Assembly: GCA_011634665.1 (NCBI GenBank)
Contig: WAEK01000006.1
Location: 2,796,001 to 2,860,000 of the forward strand
From: Mortierella sp. BCC40632
Lineage: Eukaryota; Mortierellomycota; Mortierellomycetes; Mortierellales; Mortierellaceae
Reading direction: 5' to 3'
DNA length: 64,000 bases
A program made the translations under genes and the position numbers. The number at the start of each line of letters is the position of its first letter. Positions within the stretch are counted from its first letter, which is position 1. Under the pieces are notes generated by a model, which saw only the letters and a program-made list of their open reading frames with translations, had not been told where the DNA came from and ran no database searches. This document shows, piece by piece, positions 45,184 through 58,059 of the stretch.

Positions 45184-48100
45184 CTAGACTAGGCTCTTGG
45201 TCAGTAGATCGATCAGAGTAGAAGCATCTGACAAGGTCGTCGGGATAGAGTCGGACGATGGAGGGATGTTGCCTTGAGCAAGTGGAAGTCCAAGGGGAAG
45301 AGAGGGAGGAAGTGTTGGAGGGGGCGGCGGTTGGTTCATCGTTGTTGTTGTCGTCATTGGCGTCGCCAAAAGCACTGCCGATACCTGAGGCGGAGCAAGA
45401 TCCTCTTCCATTGCAGTCACATCCAGAGTGGTCATGTCCATGGACTGCATCGGTGTAGGATCATTCAAAATGAGCACTGCTGCTGCTGCTGCTGGTGTTG
45501 TCGTTGTTGTTGGTGCTACAATGACTGGTGGCAGTGCTACAGTGACTGGTGCTGCAGCTGCAATGATTGGTGCTGCAGCTGACGTCGATTCGGTCCTCGG
45601 CGCTTGATCGTCAATCAACATTTCAGGGCCTGATTCGATAGGTCTCAGACTTGCTTCCATTGATTCTGCAGTGACAATCGGCTCTGTGCTCATCGCCATC
45701 GCGGTGGCTGTTGGGGGCATATCCTCAACAAGAACATTTTCCAGCTCGTAATAACCGGCGGATGGTCCGGGTACAGGTGCAGATGTAGGTACAGGTGCAG
45801 ATGTAGGTGCAGGTGCAAGCAGAGTTGGCAGAAGTTCGACCGACGAAAGCGAAGCTTGAATAGGTTCCTCTGGGGGCGGTTCGGGTACGATCAAATTCTC
45901 GGTGGCTGAAGGCAATGGCAGTGGCAGTGGCGCTGGTGGCAAGAGCGATGAAGCATCGGCAGAAGTACTGGGAGCTGAAAGAACTATCTCGGATCTTTGA
46001 TCCTGATATTCCTGTCCCGTGGACTGTGTCGCATGGTCCAACGACACAGGGATTGGAGGATCAAGTGGGTGGATCGACTCTGTCTCTGGACCCATCGATA
46101 CAGCGAAGCTTGTGTCCATGGGTTGCTGAACCTGCAAAGGTGTCGTCGATGGTTGCGTTTGGTCTATGAGGGCGCCAATCATTGATTGCAATTGTCCCAC
46201 CACCAACTCTGTTTGTGCCTTTTCATGTTCCATCGCCGTTCTGTTGGCTTTGACAGTTTCGCTCCGTTTCTGGAGTTCTTCTTTAGACTCCTGGTCCTGA
46301 GCTTCCAGATTGGCGAGCTGAGCCATCGACTCTTGGTAGCGTTCAGCCAATCGTCGATCCTGTTCATCCAACTCTCGTTTCTTGGCTGACAGAGCTGCAT
46401 TGTCCCTTGAAAGACGGTCCTGAGCTTCCCTGGCCACAAGAAGAAGTCTTTGAATCTCTTGGATTGAGTTCATTGACTGAACCTCAAAGGGCTTGTCCAG
46501 AATATCGTCCGTCACCTGGACTGAAGAGACTACCTTCTTAGAGTCGTCAGGAGTAATATCCATGGCATCACTGTTCACAGTCTCTGGGCCCTGTTGCTGC
46601 TCAGCTCCATTGACAGCTTGATCCTTGTTGATCACTCTAGCGGCCATTTTTTGTTTCGTTGCCTGGTAGTGGCTCCACTTTTCCTTTTCCCATTCCAAAC
46701 GAGCCTCCATCCGTTTAATATTCTCTTCTGAAATATCGACCGAAGACATATACAGAGTGGTCGATGCTCGAAACTGTAGACTGGCATTCGAGACCAATTC
46801 TCTTGTCTTCATGATCTCGCTGCGTAGAGAACGCACCGTCTCGGCAAGTTGACTATGCTGCTGTAGCAACGTGGTTTCATCTTCAGGCGCAGGTACCGAG
46901 GTTTTCGTTGGTGTCAGAGTTGGGCTGCTCATAACTAGTTCTGGGCTAGAGTTGGAGTCCTTTGGGGGATTCAACGAATGCAGGTGCTCCTTTTGAACAT
47001 GGTCTGAAAGATCTTTCAAGGAGCCCAACAGCTGCCCACATTGCATCCATTCACATTTGAATGCGTCAGTCGGCTCTTTTGATTCTCTCAACTCGACGCC
47101 ACCAATTTCCTGGGTCCCGTTGAGTGAACTTGAATGGATAGGTTCTGAAGTCCTTTCAGTCGAGTCAGTTGAGGTAAAGGGACTCTTTTCCGAGAAGGGT
47201 AATGGCGCTGAAGGTTGGAGTAGGACTGAGGCTATTGGAAAGATAAAGCTATCTTGGTTAATGCGATGGCAGGGAAAGAAGATGAAGCTGCTAATGGCTC
47301 CAACAGAAAAAAAAAAAAAAAAAAAAAAAAAGGTGATACATACCACCAACGTCGCCAGCCATGATCGACGACACGATGGATCGATCCGTGATCACAATTC
47401 CTTCTCCTGTCTGTCCCTTCCGAGTACTCTCCAAGAGTTGTTCTGGGATAAACATGGCCTTTACAATCCCGCTTGGTCTGTCCAATGCCAGAAAAAAACT
47501 TCCTGTTCCCCCTTTCTGTTTCTTGAGTTCAATCAACCAAGTCTCGGAACCAAGTAGGGAAGCTCCATTGACGAGACCTGATAGAAGGTCAATTCATGAT
47601 TGGAAGGAAAAAAAAATATAGTGTCAAAAAAAAAAAAAAAATAGCAAATAACAAATGAAACACATTATTTGTCGTTTCACAAAGTACACGAGGAAAAGAA
47701 GAGAGGAAAAGAAAAGTTCGTACCTGGATTCTTTGGATCCCTCAAGAAAGAGATCATCTCTCGACGCAAAGAAGAATCCTTGACGATAGTCGACTTTTCA
47801 ATCACGGTTCGGAAAAATGTCTTTTCAATCTCCAGATCCAGTTTGAGCGCTTTGATGGACGGTCCTGAATAAATTCCATTTCTTGTTATGGTCGAGGTTG
47901 ATCCATCCTATTTTAAATGAGGAGCTTTCTGTTAGTATCTGGTCCTACATTATACCTTTTTGGTCATGCATGCTAAAAACCAAAAAAGAAGGGGAGAATA
48001 ATAATAAACAAACAAACAAACAAACAAAAGAACATACCTTTATCCTCTTGGGTCCATCAAAACGACCGTTCGTTGCCAAATTATCACTGTTTGAGCTAGA

Positions 48101-48838
48101 GGCTCCTTTGGGAGGCTCTTGGGCCTGATCGGAGGATGACGTATTGGGGGTCACGTCCGTAATTTGCTCCGCTACTGCGCTGCCGTTTGTCAAAGACGCC
48201 TTTCGTTTCAGGGTAGACTGGTCGGTCGTATTGGCGTGGTTGGCTGTCGATGGTGACGATTGGGCGACAGGGGTTTTCCCAGAATATCCCATAGGATCCG
48301 GATGACCCATCGAATGATTCAATGGGTGACGCATGGTAGTAGGATAGGGAGGTGGGAAAGCCGATGGCGGTTGATACGTGGGATGAAATGGATAGTATCC
48401 TGGAGGTGGGCGCATATGAGGATGGTACCCGTAAGCCTGGTGAGGAGGAAGAGGAAGAGGAGGAGGGGGAGGATAGCCCTGGTATTTTATGCTGTCGTTG
48501 ATGTCCTTTTGAGAGGAGGGTCGGTGCATGTCCTTGCTGTACCGATCGTCCAAAGATTCCCGTTGGTCAGTTCCACTGGCCCTACTGGAGGAGGTCGTAG
48601 TCCGCTTGCGATCACGAGGAACCCGTGGCGGAGCTTGCAGGGACCGTTCGAATTCCTCGATCAATTCCTCCCCAAGGACATTCTGCTCAGGTTCCCACGT
48701 GTCCTCGTATGCATTTCCTTGAGCATCACATCCTTGCCACCGGATCAGATAGAGAACTTGACCCGTGTCATTGCTGATGCGTTTGTCAAGGATCCTGTCT
48801 ACCAAGCAGATGACCTGGGTTGGCTCATGCTCTGCCAT
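45184..48838 (-). CDS. Chromodomain protein with C2H2-like finger and coiled coil
   Basis: Likely chromatin-associated protein. Exons in gene order: 48838-48038, 47907-47724, 47577-47344, 47231-45184 (1088 aa). A chromodomain (~7-62) is clear from VDRILDKR, LYLIRWQG and DTWEPEQNVL, with a C-terminal helix EELIEEFERS. Of the three cage aromatics known in HP1, only the central Trp is kept; the positions of the first and third appear to be Cys (ICLVDR and WQGC). A Pro/His/Tyr-rich linker follows. Residues ~270-405 form an unrecognised folded region (FFRTVIEKSTIV, WLIELKKQKGG). A C-x4-C finger with two His follows at ~466-490. Then a long coiled coil (~520-760) leads to an Ala/Pro/Thr-rich tail. 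The coding frame is continuous over four exons, so this is one protein rather than two neighbours. Confidence 0.82.
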
Positions 48839-49014
48839 AGCCCCTTTCCTTTTGCTTTGATCTGCAAAATAAAAATAAAATGTCGTGTAGGTTTCTCCTG
48901 GGGACCTTTTTAATTTTTCTTTCTTCCTCGGACGTCTCCTTGGTCAAACTGATCCTTCACCCGTGTGCGTGAGTGGTTGGGGAGAAGGGTTTTGTTGTTT
49001 TTGATGTTGTTGGA

Positions 49015-49045
<31 letters not shown>

Positions 49046-49256
49046 TGTTGGCTTGGTCAATGACGTGGGGCGGAGATGACTGAGGCTTTTGATTCTATTA
49101 TTGAGGTAAAAGAGCAATTGGGACGATTTAGGTCAGGGCATTAATAAAAATTACTACACAGTGCACGAACTCGTGTCTGATATCATTTCGAATATAATCC
49201 TCACAGATACAGAAAGAGAGAAGGAAGGAAAGAAAACAATGCCCATTTTTGCAGGG

Positions 49257-49287
<31 letters not shown>

Positions 49288-51409
49288 TTTTTTTTCCCAG
49301 AACCCAGAACGATAACAAATAGCTCGAAGGAAAGAGCCGGCAGAATTGTACAGGCATCCATTGCTTGTTGAGTAGAGACTAACCTGGGATCTGTTTTTTT
49401 TTTTCCCAAAAAAAAAATGATAAAAAAAAAAAAGAGTTCGAGGAACAAGACAAGTTTGTTGGACTAATGCCGGGTAAAGCGCAGCGACAACGATTAGTCG
49501 TCCCTGACAAAGGACTCTCAAACAAAAAAAAAAAAAAAAAAAAAAGAAAAAGAAGAAAAAAGACAAGAAAAGAATAGAAAAGAAAAGAAAAAAGCAAGGG
49601 CTGTAACAGCTAAGAGAAAGAAAAAAAGGAAGGAAAACGGTAAACTCAAGTCAAGGGGGTGGAGAAAGGAAGAGGAAGGGGTGGAGTGGAGTCAACTATT
49701 TGGAACAGGTGTTTGTCTAGTTCAAGGTGCCTTGAGGAGGCGTTTGATCGGTGGTGGGTATGAGAGAAAAGTGCGGGGATGCGAGATGGTTTAGGAGGGG
49801 ACTCTCCAATAGTGGACGATGGATAGAATAGATTCAGGCAAAAGAGTGTAGAGCGGAGCGATGGGTAGAGATGAGTGAGAGGATGCGGATGGAGTAGGAG
49901 GAGATGAGTAGATGCGGTGTACAGCGATGATCGATGCAGCGGATGATGGCGGCTGGAGACTCGGCCTGTTCAAGATGCGTAGTCGAGGCTCGTAGAGAGG
50001 CTGTGAAAAGGGGAAAAGAGAGAGAGAGAGAGATAGAGAGGGGACAGAGAGGGACAGAAAAAAAGAGAGAGAAGGAGGGGGAATCCCACAGAATTGTGTG
50101 TGTGTGTCTGGTCTGTCTGTCTGGTCTATCTCTACGCCAGAACGCGGCGAAGGGGGGGCTTCCTTGTCCTCAATCACCTAGGAAAGTTAACTCGTACGAT
50201 CAACATTTCCGTGACGCGTCATTTTTTTTTTCTTTCTCTTGTCAAGGGGGGAACGGATGCCCATATCCAGGTGGGATTGCTCTGCTTGCTCTATACTTCT
50301 ATGGATACCCATTCATGCTGTCATGAAAAGATCAACTATTCAATACTTGTTCATATGCAGTGTCTTTTTCGATGTGTGAGTCCGTGATAATGAATGTGAA
50401 TCCTTCCTCCTTTGTTCGTGTGTCTCCGGATGGATCTCTTCCTATTTCTGGGTGGAAGCAGCTTAGTCCATACCGTCTCTTTCTACGGAGTTTTTTTTTT
50501 TTTTTTTTGTCTCCTTCATGGTCATAGCCTCCAGGTAGAGAGGAAACTACAGGTGCTGGATGCGTATGCTGTCTTGAAGGGACGGAGATTTCAAGTGAAA
50601 GAAGCATGATAAAGCAAGATGTTGGCCAAAGTCCGAAAGGATGGAACCAAGAACACAGATACCAGGCACCGATAACAGATTCTGTCAATTTAGAAGAGAT
50701 TAGACAAGTAGTAAAATAGGCGTGTCGTCATTGAGGCAGAGATAATGTAATGCAGAGGATCGTTAGTACCCTTGTTTCTCAAAGTTCGTAATCGTCTAAT
50801 GCTTCGACGTGGGAATCCGACCACCAGTGCAGAGTTTGTAATTTTTTTTTTTTTAAATCAATACAGTTTACACAACAACGATATCAAGGCAGGATCCAAG
50901 GGCCCGAATGACGCGCGCACGTTCCATTGTGCACGGGCCCGTAGCATTGGTCTCTCTCTCTTCTACTCATGGTTGGGCACATCTAGGCTTGACTATCGTT
51001 GATGTAGAAAAGAAAAACCCCTTAATACAATGGTTTGATTTCCCAAGAAGAATCTAGCCAGAGAGAGAAGAGAGAGAGAGAGAACGAGAGAGAGAGAGCG
51101 ATCCGTGTCGCCCTGCAACCCTTTTCCCGCTCTCTTTATCTCTCTCTCTTCTCTCTCAGCCTCTCAGTCTCTCTTTATCTCTCTTTCTTTCTCTCTCTTC
51201 TCTCGAGGAGAAACCCGAACTCACACACTTCTATTACACTGCATCGCACCGCATCTCACACCTTACGCCCATCCTATCTTGGAAGACACTCACAATATAT
51301 ATCAGTTCAACACACGGCGGTTCCACTCTTCGACACTCGCCCACCATTCTACCATCACACTTCTACTAGTCAGACAATACACAGCTGCAGCACACTGTTT
51401 TTCCTTTCG
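48839..51409. other. 2.6 kb divergent spacer, chromodomain / PFKFB
   Basis: Bidirectional promoter region with T run 49019-49046, A run 49257-49285, a T-CCC-A block at ~49396-49419, and (GA)n patches near 50018-50070 and 51060-51100. Short frames here are compositional. No gene is supported. Confidence 0.55.
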
Positions 51410-52798
51410 ATGCAGAAAGATCCCTTCCAGCTCACACCTGCCCCCGTTCTCGGCGCAGGGGCCAAAGCCGGCGCTGTCGACGTTGCCGCTGCCGCTGTCC
51501 GCGTTGCCGCGGCTCATCCAGCCCCGACTAACGGCGTTCTCGCACCTATGCCATGTCTCGAACCACAGTCTGCATTCCGTCGGAGGAGCTTGTGCTCGAT
51601 TGATCAGCCAGGCGTCGTGATGACCAAATTGCCACAAGGTACTTTTTTTGGGCCATTCATGCTTTCTTTCTCTCTCTTTCTCTCTTTCCTTCATTTCTCC
51701 TTTCTCCTTTATTATTATTTTCCCCATTGCCACCGAGGCACATTATTGCTCTACCTGCCCCGCCCCCAACCCCTTACACCCGCCACCATACACACACAAT
51801 GACCATGCACAGCAACCGCCACGGCGGTAACCGTCGCTACCAACACCAACGTATTCACTCTGAATACCTTTTCGCCCAAATGACCATGTCACTCTCACTC
51901 TCTGCCGCAATAGAACTCGAGGATAGCCAACACGAGTTTGGCTCAAAATTAGTTGTCATCATGGGTAAGCCTTTTTTTTTTTTTTTTTTTTTTTTAATTG
52001 CTCATTCTGGACTGTTGGGAGGATGGACATTGTAACTCCAATGCATTCTGCCTCCCTTCCCCTTTTGCCCCACAGATTAGTCATTGCGACTCTAACACGG
52101 ACCCCGGCATTTTGTTTGTTTTCTTTTTTTTCGTCCGACCCAGTGGGTCTGCCCGCACGAGGCAAGAGCTATCTGGTGAAGAAGCTACAGCGCTATCTGA
52201 CCTGGCTGCAGTACGACACTAAGGTACAGTCGAGTTTTCCACGGAGCGGGAAAAAAGGGCGGTGGAGAGTAAATCAGTCAAAGAGAGAGAGAGAGAGATA
52301 AGCGATCTGCAGGCCCGAGAGTCTCTCGCTAGATTCTGTTTATGGGAGGCAAGAAAGGTCGGGGTTGTACGTCGAGCTGTGGGCCTTGCGGAGGAGAGAA
52401 GACAGGACTGATAAGCATGAACGCCCTCTACACACAGACAGGGGAGAGAAAGAGAGAAAGGTGGCACCAACAACAAGGCAGAGAGAATCGTGCCTTGCGC
52501 TCTGCTGACGCTGCGGGTTTGCCATTTTTTTCTTCTTCGTCTTCTTTTCTTTGCCCAGGTGTTGTGCGTGTGTGTGAGAGAGAGTGCGGGGAGCCCTTTC
52601 GCTTGCAACCTTTTCTGGTGCACATGCCGAACACACTCACACACACACCTCACACACACACCTCACACACACACCTCACACACACATATTGAATCGACGG
52701 CGGAGCAACCATTAAAAGAAATGAGGCACGGAGAACTCTATTGATCAAAGCCGACTTCGATTCGACAAGGCCTGTTCGCTGGGTCTCTCTCTCTCTCT

Positions 52799-52832
<34 letters not shown>

Positions 52833-52859
52833 GTTGATCTGCTGAGCAGTCGGGAGCTC

Positions 52860-52903
<44 letters not shown>

Positions 52904-53550
52904 CTTCTCTGGGCTGGACTGGTGATGCGCTCATAGATTATGCATGCTCTCTTTTCTCTTCCACGGCCTTTCTGTCCCTTGGCCATTCGGGGTAATCCAT
53001 TTGGGCCGAATGCGCAACAACCCTTATCACTCAGCGGTGTCCTCAGATGTCCTGCTCTCTCTCTCTCTTTTGTGTACCCGCAAAAAAAAAGTGCTGACCC
53101 TCTCTCTGGGAACAATCCACCTTTCTACACCCACCCCTTTCCATTCACCTCTCTCCCTACTACTCGCCCACTTTACTTTCCTCTCCTACCCCGCCCTCCC
53201 CACTCTTTGTCCCCACTCACTCACTTTCTGTCTCTCACACATGCTCTCACGCGCGCTCTCTTTCTCCATTAGGTTTTCAATGTCGGTAACCGTCGCAGAA
53301 TCGCCTCCAAGGGCGACAACAGGAACGGGACTAGTCATTCGCACGCCTTTTTCGACCCCCAAAACAGAGCAGCAAAGACCATCCGAGATGAACTAGCACT
53401 TGAAAGCCTAGAGGAGCTTATCTGCTGGCTCAAGCAAGGCGGGCGTGTCGGTATCCATGGTAAAAAGAAAGAAAGAAAAAAGAAAAAGCCTGATCTTTCT
53501 CTCAGGTACACACCCTTTTTAGCCGACATACCATTCCTGATACACTTTCT

Positions 53551-53586
<36 letters not shown>

Positions 53587-55126
53587 CTCCTCCTCTTCCT
53601 CGGTGCAGACGCAACCAACTCTTCACGAGAGCGGAGAAAGATGCTCTTGAACCGACTTGCCTCGGAACCCAACTGCCGAGTCCTTTTTATCGAGTCAATA
53701 TGTACGGATCCTGTCGTCGTTGCTCACAACATTAGCATGAAGCTCTCCTCACCCGACTACAAAGGCATCAATGAGACACAGGCGAGGGCTGATTTCAGGA
53801 AACGATTGGATAATTATGAAAAGGCGTATCAGACATTGGATGAGGAAGATGAAGAGGACGGGATCCAATACTGCAAGCTCATTAATGTCGGAAAGAAAGT
53901 ATGTTTCCAATGGTCTTGAAGCAATTTTCCTCTCTTTCTTTGTTTTCTGTATTCTGTATTTTTGTTTTTATTCTTCGCATGGAGGGGTGTCGGGAGTCTG
54001 TTATGGACCACAATGATGGCGACGACGACAACTGACAGCTTTCTGGGATTCTTGCGTCCTTTTAGGTGATCGCATATAATATTCAAGGATATCTTGCAGG
54101 ACAATGTATCTTTTATCTCATGAACTTTAACCTGTCACCAAGAAGCATTTGGCTCACTCGCCATGGAGAAAGCTTGGACAATGTCGTAGGGAAGATTGGT
54201 AAGCTAACAGCAGCAATCACAGCAACAGCAGCAAAGAAGGAAGGGCAGACATGCAGAGAATATCCTGGACCATCGTGTAGAGTATCTACCTGGACTGGAT
54301 TAGCAGAACAATAGTCCCACCGCAGGAGCTAAATAGTATCTTTTTCTTGATCTTTTTTGTAGGAGGAGATGCACCGCTCTCGGCCAGAGGAAAAAGATAT
54401 GGCGAATGTCTTTCAAGGTTCATCAAGTACCGTCGACAGGAGAATGAAAAGACACGGAGAGCAGAATACGAAGCGGGGATTGCCATGTCACCTCAACGAG
54501 AGCGAACCGTTGCGGTATGGACGAGTATGTTGACGAGGACCAAGGAGACTGTGGAGGAGTTTGATCCCAAGGAATACGACATTAAGCATATCCGATTTCT
54601 GAATGAGATTTATGCGGGTATTTGTGAAGAATTGACCTACGGTGAGATCAAGGAGCGATATCCCGAGGAATACGAGGCACGGAGGGTCAACAAATTGTTT
54701 TACCGGTATCCAGGTAAGGAAAGAAAAAAAGGGTTAAAATAGACTTAAAAATTCTGGAAAAGGAGGGTCGTCAATTATTAGAGTCGAGACAAACAACGAA
54801 ACGCTGACTTTTTTTCTTTTTTCTTTTTCTTTTCTTTTGACATAGGTATGGGCGGAGAATCCTACTTGGATGTAATCCAACGATTGAATCCTCTCATTAT
54901 CGAACTGGAACGGATGAATTCTGACCTGTTAATTGTGACGCACCGAGTGGTGATGCGTATTCTGCTCGGATACCTTTTGGACATTGATCGGTCACGGATG
55001 CCGGATATGGAGGTCCAACTCCACACACTGTACTGTGTGGAGCCCAAACCGCATGGCGTTGTGGTGAAAAAATATCGTTGGGTTGAGGACCAGGATTGGT
55101 TTGTGGAAGAGCCTCTGGATATGTGA
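51410..55126 (+). CDS. PFKFB: 6-phosphofructo-2-kinase / fructose-2,6-bisphosphatase
   Basis: Makes and degrades fructose 2,6-bisphosphate, the cytosolic signal that switches glycolysis and gluconeogenesis. Exons: 51410-51638, 51914-51964, 52144-52223, 53273-53459, 53609-53898, 54066-54198, 54363-54713, 54846-55126 (533 aa). The N-terminal ~75 residues are Ala/Pro-rich. The kinase domain has the P-loop GLPARGKS (95-102) and the DATNSSRERR motif. The phosphatase domain has LTRHGES with H312, the GICEELTYGEI acid (E412/E413) and VTHRVVMR with H473. All phosphatase catalytic residues are therefore present, unlike yeast Pfk26, whose catalytic His is replaced. Both activities are predicted. The P-loop was recovered only by joining exons 2 and 3 across a split Val codon. 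Intron 3 is 1049 nt and full of repeats. Confidence 0.95.
52634..52685. repeat. 14-bp minisatellite in PFKFB intron 3
   Basis: About three and a half copies of a unit of the form ACCTCACACACACA. The same intron has (CT)n runs at ~52783-52801 and ~52862-52894 around a T run at 52802-52831. Confidence 0.8.
53549..53586. repeat. Poly(T) tract in PFKFB intron 4
   Basis: About 37 consecutive T residues just upstream of the acceptor at 53607-53608, acting as an extreme polypyrimidine tract. Confidence 0.85.
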
Positions 55127-55800
55127 CTAGTAGAGGAAAATGAAGAAGAAAAAACAAAGAGGGCCCCTTTTTCCCCTTTTTTTCTCTTTTTCTCTTTTTT
55201 TCTATTAATTCTCTCTATCTGTGTGTCTCATTTCTGAAGGTCTCAATAAATCCCAGAGCTCTTCAGCCAAACGCCAAGCAAGACGCCAAAATACACAGCC
55301 ATCCCCCCCCCCCACACACACACAAATATCAGCAGCACTCTTCGGCAGAGTACAAGACAAGGAAAAGTGAGAAAGTGAAGATACGACTCGGATAGGACTA
55401 CGCGTTTTTTTTTAGATCTGTGCCACGGAATGCACCAAATGTCGAAAATGCAGTCCTCTCCCTTCAGGAACCAGCAGTAGGCACAAATTCATCCCAAGCG
55501 ATTATAAAGGATATGTATTGTTGTATAAACTAGATAGAAAGAGGTGACTATAGAGTGAGAACGAGAACAAGAGAGCGAGAAAGAGAGAGGAAGAGAGGAA
55601 GAGAGAGGAAGAGAGAAAAGAGGGGGATAAAGAAAGAGAAAGAAATAGAGAGTGTTCTTTCTAGGGTGAGCTCTCCTCCCACCCCAGGAACCACGGCCGC
55701 TTTGGATCTTCTCTCACTCTCTTTCTCTCTTGAGAAAAAAAAAAAAAAAAAAGCGTTTGCACGTCTAGTAAGAAAAAAAGAAGAGGAGACTAACGATCTT
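55127..55800. other. Convergent spacer, PFKFB / septin
   Basis: 674 bp of shared 3' flank. An AATAAA-like signal occurs at ~55244 on the plus strand. Purine-rich (GA)n-like sequence fills 55560-55625, and an A run lies at ~55734-55751. No gene is seen. Confidence 0.6.
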
Positions 55801-56697
55801 CTACTGTTGACCATTCTCCTTCAAGGCCAAGAGCTGCTTCGAGCGGAAGCTCTCATAGTGGATCATGGCTGTGGTCTCGATCAGATCCTGGAGATGTGTG
55901 CGAGTCAAAAAGTTGCGAAGATGGATAAATTCGCAGTGGTTCTCGTTCTCGACTGTTTTTTTTGGGGGGTTATGGGAAAAAAAAAAATATATGATTTTTT
56001 GTTAGCAACAGATCATGTTGACGGTTTCTTTCCCAATTTAAATTCACAATAGACGAGTCGATTGTTTTTTTTTCCTCTCCATACCATTGATCACGCCCCA
56101 ACGGTTCTGACGACCGCGGACAGTCTTGCCGTCAACGACAATCGTCTTCTCTGAACCAACAACAGCGAATGGGATCAAGTCCTGGATGCTCTCGTTCAAT
56201 GCGCTGTCCTGCTCGTCATCCTCATCAGAAGCATAGGGGTATAGGTTGATGTTGTGGAACTTCATCTCCTCCTTGATCTAATAAAGGAGTCCAAAAAAAA
56301 AAAAAAAAAAAAATTGTCAGAAGAGCGAGAGGAAATTGTCAGAAGGATGTCAGATAGGAACCAACGGCATCTTATCGACCTTTTTTTTTTTCCATATCCA
56401 AGATTGCAACTTACGCGGTGCTTGAAGGCAATACGCTCCTCAATGGTCAAAGAGTCCGACTTGGCAATGACGGGGACAACGTTCACAACCTCGGTCAACT
56501 TCTTGAGGACGACAATGTCAATGGGCTTCAACCTACATTTACATACCAAAAACCAGACCAGATTAGTCAAAAAGGTAAATATAGATGTGTGACAACAAAG
56601 AAAATGGACAAAAAAAAAAAAAACGAGAGCATTTCCACCGATACGGTCGCAGAGGCCGGACGGGGGGGGGGGGGGGCAGGATATGCGTTGTCTTTGA

Positions 56698-56745
<48 letters not shown>

Positions 56746-58025
56746 AATAACAGTATATCGCACACACTTACGAGTGACCGGTAGGGGAGATGAAGAAGAG
56801 GCAGCAGTGGATACGGGTATCCTGGATGAAGCGGTCACGCATGGCGGTCAACTCCTTGCGAAGGAAGGACGAATGCTGGTCCTTGATGTACTTGATAATG
56901 GGCTCCCAGCTATTGCGTGTACGGGACAGGTAGAAAGAAAAAGTTTCAGGGACAATGCGTGCCTAGAATGAGTTATGCCTGTCCGTTTGACTGTCCCCTT
57001 CCAGGAATGTGGATCCTTTTCTTCATAGTGCATAGTTTATGGCATAGCGCATCAGAAAAGGAGAGAAAGATGCCCGTGATCATACCAGTTCTCGTTGTTC
57101 ACCTGGTCGCCATATCCGGGAGTGTCGACAATGTTGAGTCTAAGCTTGACACCATTCTCGACAATAGCTAGTAGAGACATAAGAAAAGTACAGTAGGGTT
57201 AGAATTCCTTGTTCAGTATTAAATAAATAGAGTAGAGTAATAAACAGGGTCCAATCGTTCTGCTCTTAATGCCATCGCTGGTGCTCAGGCACTAAGAAGA
57301 GAGAGAGGATGTATGTCGTCTAGGAGCAACGGGCGATGGTGGTCATGGCAGTAGTAGAACGCGCATACAGAATGGGGGAGAGTAAGAGAGAATGAGAGGG
57401 GGAGAGGAAGTGAGAGAAAGAGAATGAGAGAGAGAGAGAGAGAGAGTGCGGCTCACAGGCTCCGACCCTCCTAGCTGTGGCTCCTTGCTCTCGTCTCTCT
57501 CAATCTCTCTCTTTCCGTCTGTTTGTCTTGTTCTGTCTCCTTCTCAATGTGTCTGGTCTCTCTCTTTCTCTCACTCTCTCTTCGAGCTGTGTGTGTGTTT
57601 ATGTGTGTGTGTGTGTGTTTCCTGAATAGCTAGGCCACGTCCCAGTCCTGTTGTTGTGTGCTCCTGAATTCGTAGCGCCCTAAATCGACAGCTCTCTCTC
57701 TCTCTCTGTCTTGTTCTTATTCTTATTCTGTCTACCATTCTCCTTTCCTCTCTTCTTCCTCTCCTGGGACATCCCATTGAAACTCTCTCTCTCTCCTCTC
57801 CCTTGAAAAGAGATATCTCGTTTCCCTTTTTGGGTCGATGGGGTGTCATGTAGTGATGGTTCCTGGTGGGGTCATTTTTCAGGCCCCGGCAATCCGCCGA
57901 CAGGGTCATTCCACTGGGCTCGGCAAGATCCGATGTTCAGCATTGCATGACCAGGCCCTGAGTCCATGAGAGAGAAATAGAGATGGAGATAGAGAGAAAG
58001 AAGTAGACCTCAGGCCTCTATCTCA

Positions 58026-58059
<34 letters not shown>

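Noticed and set aside
45184..48838. Splitting the chromodomain gene into two genes
   Set aside because: All four exons join in phase with good donors and acceptors. The second half lacks its own plausible start and promoter spacer.
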